Made by a program: the position numbers and the translations under genes. Under the pieces are notes generated by a model. It was given only the letters and a program-made list of their open reading frames with translations. It searched no databases and was not told the origin of the DNA. From contig CAILMI010000024.1 in the NCBI GenBank assembly GCA_903835255.1, forward strand, positions 1 through 35,935: a stretch of 35,935 nucleotides of DNA. Reading direction: 5' to 3'. Positions 28,201 through 35,854 of the stretch are shown piece by piece. Position 1 is the first letter of the stretch, and each line of letters begins with the position of its first letter. This DNA comes from an uncultured Verrucomicrobia subdivision 3 bacterium. Lineage in GTDB: Bacteria > Verrucomicrobiota > Verrucomicrobiia > Limisphaerales > UBA11358.

Positions 28201-28332
28201 ATCGGCCTCGTCCTCGTGGCCGGCATGACGCTAGGCACGCTGTTCACCCTGCTGGTGATCCCCGCCATCTACATGCTGATCGCCAAGGAGCACGCCGGGC
28301 CAAATCCATCTTCCCCCTCAACCGCGGAATAA
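25240..28332 (+). CDS. RND multidrug efflux permease (AcrB/MexF-like)
   Basis: A 1030-residue proton-driven RND transporter, length typical of the HAE-1 group. It starts with GTG (KSFTDLFIRRPVLAIVVNLV). The proton-relay pair is Asp402-Asp403 in VGLVVDDAIVIVENVERH and the partner Lys926 is in LIGLVTKNGILIVQFANEL. The proline/glycine-rich inter-helix signature and two large periplasmic loops are present. Twelve membrane helices are expected (1 + 5 + 1 + 5). Substrates are probably hydrophobic toxicants. No outer-membrane factor gene follows, so a TolC-like protein must come from elsewhere. The stop codon belongs to the repeated TAA motif. Confidence 0.95.
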   Translation: MKSFTDLFIRRPVLAIVVNLVILIAGFSAIRSLTVRQYPRSENATVTITTTYVGASAELVRGFVTQPLERAIAAADGIEYLKSSSALGLSTITARLKLNYNANQALSEINSKVSQVRNDLPPEAEVPVINIESADSQFASCYLSFTSDILEPNQITDYLVRIVQPRLTAVEGVQRADILGGRTFAMRIWLKTDRLAAFNISPGQVREALAKNNFLSAAGHTKGSLVQVNLTANTDLRSIREFQDLVLRQSGDQLVRLRDVADVSLGAEDYDTEVRFSGEKAVFMGIWTLPNANSLDVIQRVRQEMASLQRDLPTGLQGRIAYDATKYISDAIHEVIHTLTLTLVIVSLVIFLFLGSLRSVLIPLLAIPISLIGAVFFMQLLGFTLNLLTLLAIVLAVGLVVDDAIVIVENVERHIREGLTPLNASLLGARELVSPIIAMTLTLAAVYAPIAFQGGLTGSLFREFALTLAGAVFISGIVALTLSPWLSSRLLDAGREDHGFTGHINRQFDRAKNFYGRVLDYALASRPAIYVVWAALSLLAFLLYWQSPAELAPAEDQGIIFGIVESGADSTIDQTSFYADVAGGAFKTIPETDQSFQLTQPGSGFGGMVLKPWSERSRTAAQIVPEAQAQVNRIPGIRLLMVTPSPIPGGDNFPVNFVLSSTAEPEQILRYAQQLQQMAATNGMFAFPPVIDTKIDQPEMELVIDRDKVAALGLDLRSVGSDLAALVGGNFVNRFSLAGRSYKVIPQLNRRERLNPEQLGNSYVQGPNGQLIPISTFATLVKHTTPRTLNRFQQLNAVMLSGVAIRPLDEALKFFEKESAKILPDGYKLDYTGESRQLRTEGNKFLPAFVMALVMIFLVLAAQFNSFRDPFIILLGSMPLAMFGALIFCFLKMPNPNLPFWTQGWTTTLNIYSQVGLVTLIGLVTKNGILIVQFANELQQQGRSKLQAVREASLLRLRPILMTSVATVAGNIPLILVSGAGAAARNSIGLVLVAGMTLGTLFTLLVIPAIYMLIAKEHAGPNPSSPSTAE

Positions 28333-28349
28333 CCCGAACTCCGAAATAG
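28330..28349 (+). repeat. Stop-codon motif, copy C
   Basis: TAACCCGAACTCCGAAATAG, whose TAA is the stop codon of the RND permease gene. It is 17 of 20 identical to each of the copies at 164-183 and 12580-12599. A REP copy begins about 16 bases later. Confidence 0.65.
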
Positions 28350-28364
28350 AAGTTCGCGCCAGCG

Positions 28365-28488
28365 CGGTAGGGCGCGACACTCCGTGCGCGCCGCCCCGGG
28401 CCTAAGGTGACGCGGGTTGGCAACCGCGGCGGGCCGAGGACTGCCCGCCCTACCCGCCGATGTCACAAGGTTCAGTTAAACTACCAGA
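28365..28488 (-). repeat. REP-like palindromic element, copy R6
   Basis: GGTAGGGCGCGACACTCCGT, GGGCCTAAGGTGACGCGGGT, CGGGCCGAGGACTGCCCGCC, and a right end TGTCACAAGGTTCAGTTAAA. The left TTTGGGACA flank is missing. It fills half of the 334-base gap between the RND gene and the convergent response regulator gene. Confidence 0.88.
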
Positions 28489-28590
28489 GTGATTATTTGG
28501 CGATCCAATTGGAGTTGCATGAAAATATCGCCGATTCATTTTAGGCGCGGGTTCCTTTCAATGCTTTATGAATTCGGCTCAGGTCTTGCC

Positions 28591-28616
28591 CCTTGGCATC
28601 CTTGGCGCCTTGGCGG
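28591..28616. repeat. Short CCTTGGC direct repeat
   Basis: Three consecutive units CCTTGGCAT, CCTTGGCG and CCTTGGCGG just downstream of the response regulator gene. Similar CCTTGGCG strings recur outside genes in many bacterial genomes (recollection). No function assigned; the remaining bases of this gap hold nothing I recognise. Confidence 0.5.
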
Positions 28617-28666
28617 TTGATGGGGACCACATCCTTTCGGCTGAGGCGAAAGGGGGGCGGCTGGTT

Positions 28667-29371
28667 TCAGGTGCTAGCCAGTGCCTTGAGATTTTCCGAC
28701 TGGACGGCAAAGCGGATCATCTGGGCCGTGCTTTGGAGTTTGAGCTTGTGCCGCACATTGGCGCTGTGCACGGCGACGGTTTTGCCGCTGATATGAAGTT
28801 GCTGGGCGATTTCCTTGGGCGATTTGCCTGAGCCGACCAGCTGGAGAATCTCAAATTCGCGGTCGGTGAGGATATCCGTAGGCGTCTGAGATTTCTGCGG
28901 TTGTCCGGAGAAGCGCCACAGGAGTTTTTCGGAAATCTCCTTGCTGACGTAGATCTGCCGCTGCAATACCTGCCGGATGGCTTTGACCAGTTCCTCCGGC
29001 GGCTGGTGCTTGGTAATGTAGCCTGCAGCGCCAGCCCGGAGCATCCGTTCCGCGTAGAGCGATTCATCATGCATCGAGATGGCTAGGATCGCCAGCCCGG
29101 GATGCATCACCTTGAGGTCCTTGACCAGTTCCAGTCCGCTTTTTTTGGGCAGGGTAATGTCCACCAAGGCTAGGTCCGGCGCCAGCTTGGGCACGGCTTC
29201 CATGGCTTGGCGGGCATTCTCGGCCACCCCGCAGACGGTTAAATCCGGCTCCTGTTCGATGACGGCTCTTAATCCCTCTCTCATCATCGGATGATCGTCT
29301 ACAATCAGGATTTTTTTTGCCGTGCCCGCTTTAGTGGGAAGGGTGTTTAGTTTGGGATTATTTTTTGCCAT
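28667..29371 (-). CDS. NarL/FixJ-type response regulator
   Basis: A 234-residue two-component regulator. The receiver domain (about residues 19-135) has the acidic pair Asp25/Asp26 in ILIVDDHPMM, phosphoacceptor Asp71 in LALVDITLPKKSG, and Lys121 in AAGYITKHQPPEEL. A LuxR-type DNA-binding domain follows (about 165-215): LTDREFEILQLVGSGKSPKE and GKTVAVHSANVRHKLKL. It starts 12 bases after the histidine kinase stop, on the same strand, and is almost certainly its partner. Targets are unknown. An N-terminal extension of about 18 residues is rich in Lys and Asn. Confidence 0.95.
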   Translation of the reverse strand: MAKNNPKLNTLPTKAGTAKKILIVDDHPMMREGLRAVIEQEPDLTVCGVAENARQAMEAVPKLAPDLALVDITLPKKSGLELVKDLKVMHPGLAILAISMHDESLYAERMLRAGAAGYITKHQPPEELVKAIRQVLQRQIYVSKEISEKLLWRFSGQPQKSQTPTDILTDREFEILQLVGSGKSPKEIAQQLHISGKTVAVHSANVRHKLKLQSTAQMIRFAVQSENLKALAST

Positions 29372-29383
29372 ATCAGCTCTTTT

Positions 29384-31738
29384 TTAATCAGTTTTTTTGC
29401 GCTGCCGGGGGACGTTGCTGTTGCCATTTTCATGCACCGTGCAGACAACGGTGATGCTTCCATCCGCTTCTATCTGAGTCGCCATGGAACCGCCAATGAT
29501 TCCAGCGCGGTAACGCATGATGCGCAACCCCATGCCTAGGTCTTTCCTTGGCCGGGCGGGAAGGCTGAGGCCGTTATTTTTGACGGCGAGATTGATCCGT
29601 TTTGGGGTCCGGGTTAAAACGATTTCGATGCGTTTGGATTTGCCATGTTTGATGGCGTTGGTGACGGACTCCTGAGCAATCCGGAACAAATGGGTCGCGA
29701 CCGTGTTGTCCGAAATCAGGACCGGCCGGCGGCAATTGAAATGGCAGCGGACATGAAACAGATGGCTCGTCTGTTTAGCGAGCGCTACCAGTGCCAACAT
29801 CAGTCCATTCGGTTCCGGCTCCACCGGATGCAGTCCGCGGGCCAGGCTGCGGGTCTGCCGGATGGCCTCGGTGATCACCTCTTGGATCCGCCCCAGTTCT
29901 CTGGATTCCGGGAGGGCCTTGCGGATGAGCTTTTGCCGCACCGCGTTCGTCAGATAAGCCGTGCCGGCCAGCAACTGGCCAAGCCCGTCGTGCAAATCCT
30001 GTGACATGCGCTGACGTTCCCGCTCGCCCGCCTGTAGAATCTCCTTTTCCAATTGAACACGGTCGGTGATATCGCGCGAAAACAGAGCACTGTATTGGAA
30101 CTGGTTTCCATTCCAAAAAGAGATGGCGTCTACCAGAGTTTGATGTCGCGTGCCATTCTTGGATTGTCGCAATATCGAAAAGTTGCGAATCGTCTCCCGG
30201 GCCGCCAACCGTTGCAGCAGTTCACGCCCCCGGCCCGGGTCAGGGCAGGATTCGAGGAACAGATGACCTTGGTATTCCTTGGCCGCATAGCCGAACAGAT
30301 TCAAATGGGCTTGATTGGCCCGCATCACGACGCCGCTGGCCGACAACCATTCCAGGCCGATGGGGGCCTCATTAAAAAAAATAGAGAGGGTCTGCTCGCT
30401 GTGGCGAAGGGATTCCTCAAAGCGGGCTCTCTCGGTGATATCCCAATTGGTGCCGATAATCCGCAGGGGGGTTCCAGCGGCGTCTCGCTGCACGCGGGCA
30501 ATGGCCCGGATATGATGGGTGCTGCCATCCGGCCAGAGGATTCGGAAATCCGTGTCGTAATTCTTCTTGCCGCGCAGGGCCAGTTGAATTTCTGCCATGC
30601 GACGCCGCCGGTCCTTCGGATGGACCAAGGTGTTCCAACTTTTTAGATTTCTGCCAAACTGCTTCGGGAGGATGCCGTAAAGGAGATGCATCTGGTCGTC
30701 CCAAGTCACCCGCTTTTGCTCAACGTCATATTCCCAGATGCCCACACCGCCCACGTGTGTGGCCAGTGCCAAACGGTCGGTAGTCGTCCGCGCCAGCTCT
30801 TCTGCGATCTTGCGTTGGGTGATGTCCGAACGGATAACGACGTACTGGCGGATTTTTCCCGCCTCATCGAAAAAGGGCACAATGGTTGAATCCACCCAGT
30901 AAAAATTGCCATTCTTGGCCCGATTCTTGATTTCTCCCTTCCATACTCCGCCCTGCCCGATCGTCGACCATAGGTCGTGAATGAACGCCTTAGAATGGAA
31001 ACCCGAATTCAGAAGGCGATGGTCTTGTCCGATTAATTCCTTGCGGGGATATCCTGAAATGACACAGAACTTGTCGTTGACGTAGGTGATCTTACCCTGC
31101 GGAGTCGTGATGGCCACAATGGCGTGCTGATCTATCGCAATCTTAAAATCAAGAGTCTCCTTCAGCGAGGCCTTGAGCCAATCTTCCGTCTGCTGGCGGG
31201 CGGTGATATCGGTGAAACTAATCTGGAATTGCTTATCCAAGTTGGTTTTAGTGCGCACGGCCTTAGCGTGGACAAACAGGGGCTGTTCCTGAGTGTTTTG
31301 CAATTCCAGTTCCGCACTCTGCCAGCGCTTCGTGCGGGACACCCTGCGGCATAGTAGATAAAATACGTCCTGGTATGCCGCTGGAATGAAGTGGGTGATT
31401 TTTTGGTGGAGGAGCCGGCCCCGTTCCAGCCCCAGCAATGCGCAGGCTGCCAGATTCACTTCCAATATCTCCCCCTCGGCAGTCACGGTCAGGAGGGCAA
31501 TCGGCGCAAATCCGTAGAGTTCCGCGTACCGATCTCGCGCCTCTTCCATTTCCAGTCGCGCCTGCCGCAGCTCATCCGTCTGCATTTCCAGCTCAATCTG
31601 GTGAACTTGCAACTCATGCACCAGTTTCTGCACGTCCTCCGCCGGCATCCGGGTGACCTGACGCCGAGTCGTGCTGAGCAGTCGCTCAGCCTGCTTCCGC
31701 AGGCTTTTGGGAGGGGGCGACACGGGGGGGGCTCTCAT
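29384..31738 (-). CDS. Multi-PAS sensor histidine kinase (HisKA_3 type)
   Basis: A 784-residue cytoplasmic kinase with no membrane segment. An N-terminal coiled coil (about 15-65) is followed by four PAS units (about 70-185, 193-312, 322-440, 448-562), one with YVNDKFCVISGYPRKELIGQ, as in PAS/PAC sensors. The dimerisation domain has ERQRMSQDLHDGLGQLLAG with phospho-acceptor His583. The ATPase domain has the N box ESVTNAIKHG (Asn694) and a G2-like box DLGMGLRIM. In the G1 box the usual DNGxG is VKNNGLSL: the adenine-contacting Asp is Asn and the second Gly is missing. Activity may be altered. Its ATG overlaps the stop of the preceding gene (ATGA), indicating translational coupling. Confidence 0.93.
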   Translation of the reverse strand: MRAPPVSPPPKSLRKQAERLLSTTRRQVTRMPAEDVQKLVHELQVHQIELEMQTDELRQARLEMEEARDRYAELYGFAPIALLTVTAEGEILEVNLAACALLGLERGRLLHQKITHFIPAAYQDVFYLLCRRVSRTKRWQSAELELQNTQEQPLFVHAKAVRTKTNLDKQFQISFTDITARQQTEDWLKASLKETLDFKIAIDQHAIVAITTPQGKITYVNDKFCVISGYPRKELIGQDHRLLNSGFHSKAFIHDLWSTIGQGGVWKGEIKNRAKNGNFYWVDSTIVPFFDEAGKIRQYVVIRSDITQRKIAEELARTTTDRLALATHVGGVGIWEYDVEQKRVTWDDQMHLLYGILPKQFGRNLKSWNTLVHPKDRRRRMAEIQLALRGKKNYDTDFRILWPDGSTHHIRAIARVQRDAAGTPLRIIGTNWDITERARFEESLRHSEQTLSIFFNEAPIGLEWLSASGVVMRANQAHLNLFGYAAKEYQGHLFLESCPDPGRGRELLQRLAARETIRNFSILRQSKNGTRHQTLVDAISFWNGNQFQYSALFSRDITDRVQLEKEILQAGERERQRMSQDLHDGLGQLLAGTAYLTNAVRQKLIRKALPESRELGRIQEVITEAIRQTRSLARGLHPVEPEPNGLMLALVALAKQTSHLFHVRCHFNCRRPVLISDNTVATHLFRIAQESVTNAIKHGKSKRIEIVLTRTPKRINLAVKNNGLSLPARPRKDLGMGLRIMRYRAGIIGGSMATQIEADGSITVVCTVHENGNSNVPRQRKKTD

Positions 31739-34700
31739 TCGGCCAAGTCCTGGGGTTTGGGGCGGTTTTTTATTTTTGAGGCAGGCTTGGATTCCGCCAC
31801 TTCAAACGCCAGCAATATCCGCTCCGGGGCGCCCGCCAGCCGCCGCACATTCAACATCACCACCCGCCGACCCAGCGAGGGAAGTGGGAGCGTCAGCGGA
31901 TGATTCTCCAAGGCGATTTTGTGCCGCTGCATCGGCTCGAGCAAACGATGCAAGGGGAGCACGTTAAAAAGCCCATGAATGATTTGATAGACGGTCTTGC
32001 CCTCCATGTCCTGGGGAGTGGGCTTGAACGTTTTGAGAAACGCGCGGTTTGAAAAAATCACGCATTTGTTCTCATTGAGCAACAGCAGCGGTTCGCGCAC
32101 GCTGTTGAGAATGCCCAGCGCGTCAGCGCTGGCCTGAAGGGCGGTCTGCTCGGCCTGCTTCCATCGAGTGATATCCTTGAACGTCAACACCAGTCCGCTA
32201 ACGACATTGCTGGACGTGCGATAGGGTTGAACCCGCACCCGCCACCAATCGCCATTTTGGGTCTGCACCTCCTTCTCCAGAGGCTTCAGATCCAAGAGGA
32301 CCTTGGTGGTATCGGCTTTCAGTTGGTCATAATTCAGGGTGGTCGCAAGGTCTTCCAGAGGGCGGCCCACGTCCGAGGGGATGAGCCGGAACAGCCGGGT
32401 GGCTTCATGAGTGAAACGCTTAATCCGGAGTTTCAAATCCAAGAAAATAGTGGCAATGCAGGTGCTGTTGAGCAGATTCTGGATGTCGTCATTGGCCTTG
32501 GCCAGATCGTCCAGCTTGCGCTGAAGCTCGGCGTTGACCGACTGTAATTCCTCGTTGAGCGACTGCAGTTCCTCCCTGGAAGTTTCCATCTCCTCATTGG
32601 CACTTTGCAAGTCCTCATTCGTGGACTGCTGTTCCCTATTGATGGATTGCAAGTCCTCGACCGTGATTTGAAATGTGTCCCGGGTGTGCTGCAGCTCTTG
32701 CTCCAGATGAGGCACGCTGCGGGACGAGGTCTTTGCGACGCGGTGAGACTTTTCCGCCGGCGCAAAGGCGCGGACGGCCGGCTTCGGTAGGAAAACGACG
32801 AGGAACAGCCCCCGGATGGATTCCGGCTCCCTCAGCTTTGTCACTGTAATCCCCAGAAAGCACATTCTCCCGTTGATTTTTAAGGGCACGTCTTTGCTGC
32901 CAGCCTCGCCCTTCTTTAATTTGGCCCGTCGGAATGTCAACGCGAGTTCAACCCGCAATCCTTTGCGCGCCATCTTAAGAATATTCAGCCTCGGCAGCCC
33001 GGTGCCCGGCTCCAGATAGTCGCTCGTCTGTCCATGGATAAAAAGAATGTCCCCCTGATCATCGACAACGACGCTGGCCGGTGCGTACCGCTTCAGCAGC
33101 AGGGATTCGATGAGGACCGAAAATCGTTGTGCCGGTGACGGGGGCAGTGCGAAGGGATTTCGTGAGGGATTTCGTGAGGGATTTCGTGAGGGATTTCGTG
33201 AGAGGTGCAGCGACGAGATGAAAAGAGTAGGCGGTGTGTGACGGTAACCGACCTCCCGGCGTGTAAAAAACCGCCAGCGTTTGTTTAGAACCCAGTAATG
33301 ATCTTTCATCACGGTGAGGCCCTCCGATGAGCCGAGAAAGAGCACCCCCTGAGGATTCAGCCCATAATGAAAGAGGGAAAGCAGCTGTTCCTGGGCTTCC
33401 GACCTGAAATAGATCAACAGGTTGCGACAGGTGATGAGATCGAGTTTGGTGAACGGCGGGTCTTTCAGGACGTTGTGCAACGCAAAGATGACCATATCCC
33501 GGATGTGCTGCCGAATATGATAGCCATCCTTTTCCTTCGTAAAGAAGCGGGCCAGGCGCTCAGAGGAGACATCGCGCTCGATCCCCTCCCCATAAAGCCC
33601 TCGACGGGCCGCCTGGATGGCTTCGCTGTCCAGATCCGTCGCAAAAATCTGCACGGCCACGCGGTGGCCAATCCTTTCCATCCCCTCCTGGAGCAGAATG
33701 GCTAGGGAATAAGCCTCTTCGCCCGAAGAGCAGCCCGCCACCCAAATCCGCACCGGGACATTATCGGTCTTTTTGATCAGCAGCCGGGATAAGACCGTTT
33801 TGGCCAAAGCCTGAAACGCCGCTGGGTCGCGGAAAAAACTCGTCACCCCGATGGGAAGTTCCATGAACAGCCGGTCCAGTTCATCCGGGCGCTCTTGCAC
33901 CAAGCGCTGGTAGTGTCTCATCGTCTTCAGCTGGAGCCCATTCATCCGGCGTTCGATACGGCGGCGAAGCACGCTGGCTTTATAAAGGGAAAAATCATGC
34001 CCAGTTCGGATCCGCAACAACTTGAGAATTTTCTGTAGCGGCCGGAAAAGCGACTTGTCCTCACCCGACAGGGAACTCAACGCATGCACGTAGGCAAGCA
34101 GCTTTTGGGGCAGGCGTTCCGCTGGAGCAATATAATCCACCCTCCCCGTGTCGATGGCGCTGGAGGGCATCCCGGCATGCTGCGCGCTGTCCGGTTCTTG
34201 CGCCATGGTCATCCCCAGGGCCGCCTTAATGGCATTTAATCCCAGCGTGCCGTCGGAGCCCGTCCCGGAGAGCACGATCCCGATGGCCCGCTCTTTCTGG
34301 TCCTCGGCCAGAGAACTGAAAAAATAATCGATCGGCATCCGCAGCGGTCCCTCCTTCGCCTTCGGCTTCCTGATATGCAGCCGGCCGAGGTGCAAGGCGA
34401 GTTGCCCCCCCACGGGCGACATGTAAACCGTGTTCGGCTGCACCCGCACCCCATCCACGGCTGTCTGCACCGGCATGGTCGTGCACTTGCCCAGCAAATG
34501 CGGCAGCAGGCTGACGTGGCTGGGCAGCAGATGGGTGATCACGATAAAAGCGATTCCGGACTCGGGAGGAATGTGGGTTAGGAATTTTTCCAGCGCTTCC
34601 AATCCCCCCGCAGAAGCCCCGAGACCCACGATGGGAAAGGCCTTCAGCAAGGGCGGCGGGCAATGGGACGGGGAGGATGCGAGCTTACCCCGCGCAATGG

Positions 34701-34812
34701 ACCCGGATTTGCGCGCACGCCAAATCCGGTGCAATGATTTCTCATTCGGTGCTGATGTGTCCCCTTTTTTCATAAGACCCACATGAGACGATTCTCCTTG
34801 AACAATTGCCAT
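31735..34812 (-). CDS. CheB-CheR-PAS fusion protein
   Basis: A 1025-residue cytoplasmic fusion. CheB methylesterase domain (about 58-245) with the triad Ser67 (GLGASAGG), His94 (VITHLLPSH) and Asp187 (SGTGSDGT); no receiver domain precedes it. CheR methyltransferase domain (about 255-530) with the SAM site VAGCSSGEEAYSLAI (about 357) and LDLITCRNLLIYF. Then a linker with four SRNP repeats (about 537-552), a coiled coil (about 700-785, EELQSLNEELQSVNAELQRK) and two PAS units (about 785-1005). Such fusions are found as orphans outside chemotaxis operons. Here it is first in an operon with a histidine kinase and regulator. Start ATG at 34812 or 34773. Confidence 0.95.
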   Translation of the reverse strand: MAIVQGESSHVGLMKKGDTSAPNEKSLHRIWRARKSGSIARGKLASSPSHCPPPLLKAFPIVGLGASAGGLEALEKFLTHIPPESGIAFIVITHLLPSHVSLLPHLLGKCTTMPVQTAVDGVRVQPNTVYMSPVGGQLALHLGRLHIRKPKAKEGPLRMPIDYFFSSLAEDQKERAIGIVLSGTGSDGTLGLNAIKAALGMTMAQEPDSAQHAGMPSSAIDTGRVDYIAPAERLPQKLLAYVHALSSLSGEDKSLFRPLQKILKLLRIRTGHDFSLYKASVLRRRIERRMNGLQLKTMRHYQRLVQERPDELDRLFMELPIGVTSFFRDPAAFQALAKTVLSRLLIKKTDNVPVRIWVAGCSSGEEAYSLAILLQEGMERIGHRVAVQIFATDLDSEAIQAARRGLYGEGIERDVSSERLARFFTKEKDGYHIRQHIRDMVIFALHNVLKDPPFTKLDLITCRNLLIYFRSEAQEQLLSLFHYGLNPQGVLFLGSSEGLTVMKDHYWVLNKRWRFFTRREVGYRHTPPTLFISSLHLSRNPSRNPSRNPSRNPFALPPSPAQRFSVLIESLLLKRYAPASVVVDDQGDILFIHGQTSDYLEPGTGLPRLNILKMARKGLRVELALTFRRAKLKKGEAGSKDVPLKINGRMCFLGITVTKLREPESIRGLFLVVFLPKPAVRAFAPAEKSHRVAKTSSRSVPHLEQELQHTRDTFQITVEDLQSINREQQSTNEDLQSANEEMETSREELQSLNEELQSVNAELQRKLDDLAKANDDIQNLLNSTCIATIFLDLKLRIKRFTHEATRLFRLIPSDVGRPLEDLATTLNYDQLKADTTKVLLDLKPLEKEVQTQNGDWWRVRVQPYRTSSNVVSGLVLTFKDITRWKQAEQTALQASADALGILNSVREPLLLLNENKCVIFSNRAFLKTFKPTPQDMEGKTVYQIIHGLFNVLPLHRLLEPMQRHKIALENHPLTLPLPSLGRRVVMLNVRRLAGAPERILLAFEVAESKPASKIKNRPKPQDLAE
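33155..33202 (-). repeat. Four perfect 12-bp tandem repeats inside the CheB-CheR fusion
   Basis: Unit GGATTTCGTGAG on the plus strand, four identical copies end to end, encoding SRNP four times on the minus strand in the linker between CheR and the following region. A 12-bp unit keeps the frame when copy number changes. Confidence 0.95.
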
Positions 34813-35248
34813 GCTATGCCTGAATTATTCCTCGACAAGGTAAAAATCAAGCGCCTGGGTCCTTGCGGACGGCCACCCTGGATGCCCCATCTCGGCATTC
34901 TTACTTGGAAAAAAAGACATAGCGATCCTGCCTCTATGGAGATCCGTTTCAATTATCCGGTTCGAATCGATAGAGACTGCTCCCGGGGCACCTTGCAGAC
35001 AGCCATCGGGAGCTGCACCAGTGCTGGAGAGCATCAAGACATCGGGAACCGGTTAAAATTAGGCCCACGCCTTGGCTGAATCTTCGACCGCTGGATCAGA
35101 AAATTGCTTTTATTTCTAACGCCAAAGGGGGCATTGCGCGCTGCGATGCCCCGTACCGTATCCGGCGGGGAAGGGATTTGTGCGGGCAGCCGTTCCAGTA
35201 CCCATTGCGGAACGGGGCGCGACCGCTTTTTACGTGCGGAGAAATCCA
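34813..35248. other. Upstream region of the signalling operon, no gene recognised
   Basis: No convincing gene on either strand. A 31-codon minus-strand frame (MSFFPSKNAEMGHPGW, ending near 34825) has a GAGGCAGGA-like sequence before its ATG but no other support. TTGATT near 34850 and AATAAT near 34828 are a possible but badly spaced promoter for the operon. Confidence 0.4.
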
Positions 35249-35289
35249 CGGGGAAATAATAACACAACTCAATCACAAAAAAGTCCGCA

Positions 35290-35380
35290 GGTAGGGCGGG
35301 CAGTCCCCTGCCCGCCGCGGTTGCCAACCCGCGTCACCTGATGCCCCGGGGCGGCGCGCACGGAGTGTCGCGCCCTACCT
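35290..35380 (+). repeat. REP core R7
   Basis: GGTAGGG, a hairpin with 9-bp arms GGCGGGCAG/CTGCCCGCC, CGGTTGCCAACCCGCGTCAC, hairpin GGCGCGCAC...GTGTCGCGCC, CCTACCT. Unit 1 of the array. Confidence 0.9.
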
Positions 35381-35528
35381 AACAGCGATCCAGCGAGGGA
35401 GATGGCCGGTCCGTGGGTCGATCAATCCAGATCCATACATCCTTCATTCATCGGGATGTATCCGGTCTGCTCTTGCTACTGAAGCCGGGGTAAAAACAAA
35501 GCGATCCGCTTGCGTAAAAAAGTCCGTA

Positions 35529-35618
35529 GGTAGGGCGGGCAGTCCCCTGCCCGCCGCGGTTGCCAACCCGCGTCACCTTAGCCCCGGGCCGGCGCGCACG
35601 GAGTGACGCGCCCTACCT
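35529..35618 (+). repeat. REP core R8
   Basis: Same core as R7 with a few substitutions (CTTAGCCCCGGGCCGG in the middle, GTGACGCGCC in the second hairpin). Unit 2 of the array. Confidence 0.9.
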
Positions 35619-35765
35619 AGCCGCCATCCCGCGAGGGAGGTGGACTTTCCTTGGGTCGTTAAATCCAGATTCATGCATCCTTCATTCATCGGGATGTATC
35701 CGGTCTGCTCTTGCTACTGAAGCCGGGGTAATAACAAAGCGATCCGCTTGCGTAAAAAGTCCGCA

Positions 35766-35854
35766 GGTAGGGCGGGCAGTCCTCTGCCCGCCGCGGCTTC
35801 CAACCCGCGTCACCTGATGCCCGGGGCGGCGCGCACGGAGTGTCGCGCACTACC
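35766..35854 (+). repeat. REP core R9
   Basis: Same core as R7 with CGGCTTCCAACCC in the middle and a damaged right end (CGCGCACTACC). Unit 3 of the array. Confidence 0.88.

Noticed and set aside
33155-33202. CRISPR array
   Set aside because: The 12-bp units are contiguous without spacers and lie in frame inside a gene.
34825-34920. A 31-codon minus-strand frame upstream of the CheB-CheR fusion gene
   Set aside because: There is only a loosely Shine-Dalgarno-like sequence, with no homology clue or conservation evidence.
35560-35817. Short open frames within REP copies, giving peptides such as VGRAVLCPP
   Set aside because: They occur in the repeats, arise from their GC-rich palindromes, and have no start or ribosome-site support.
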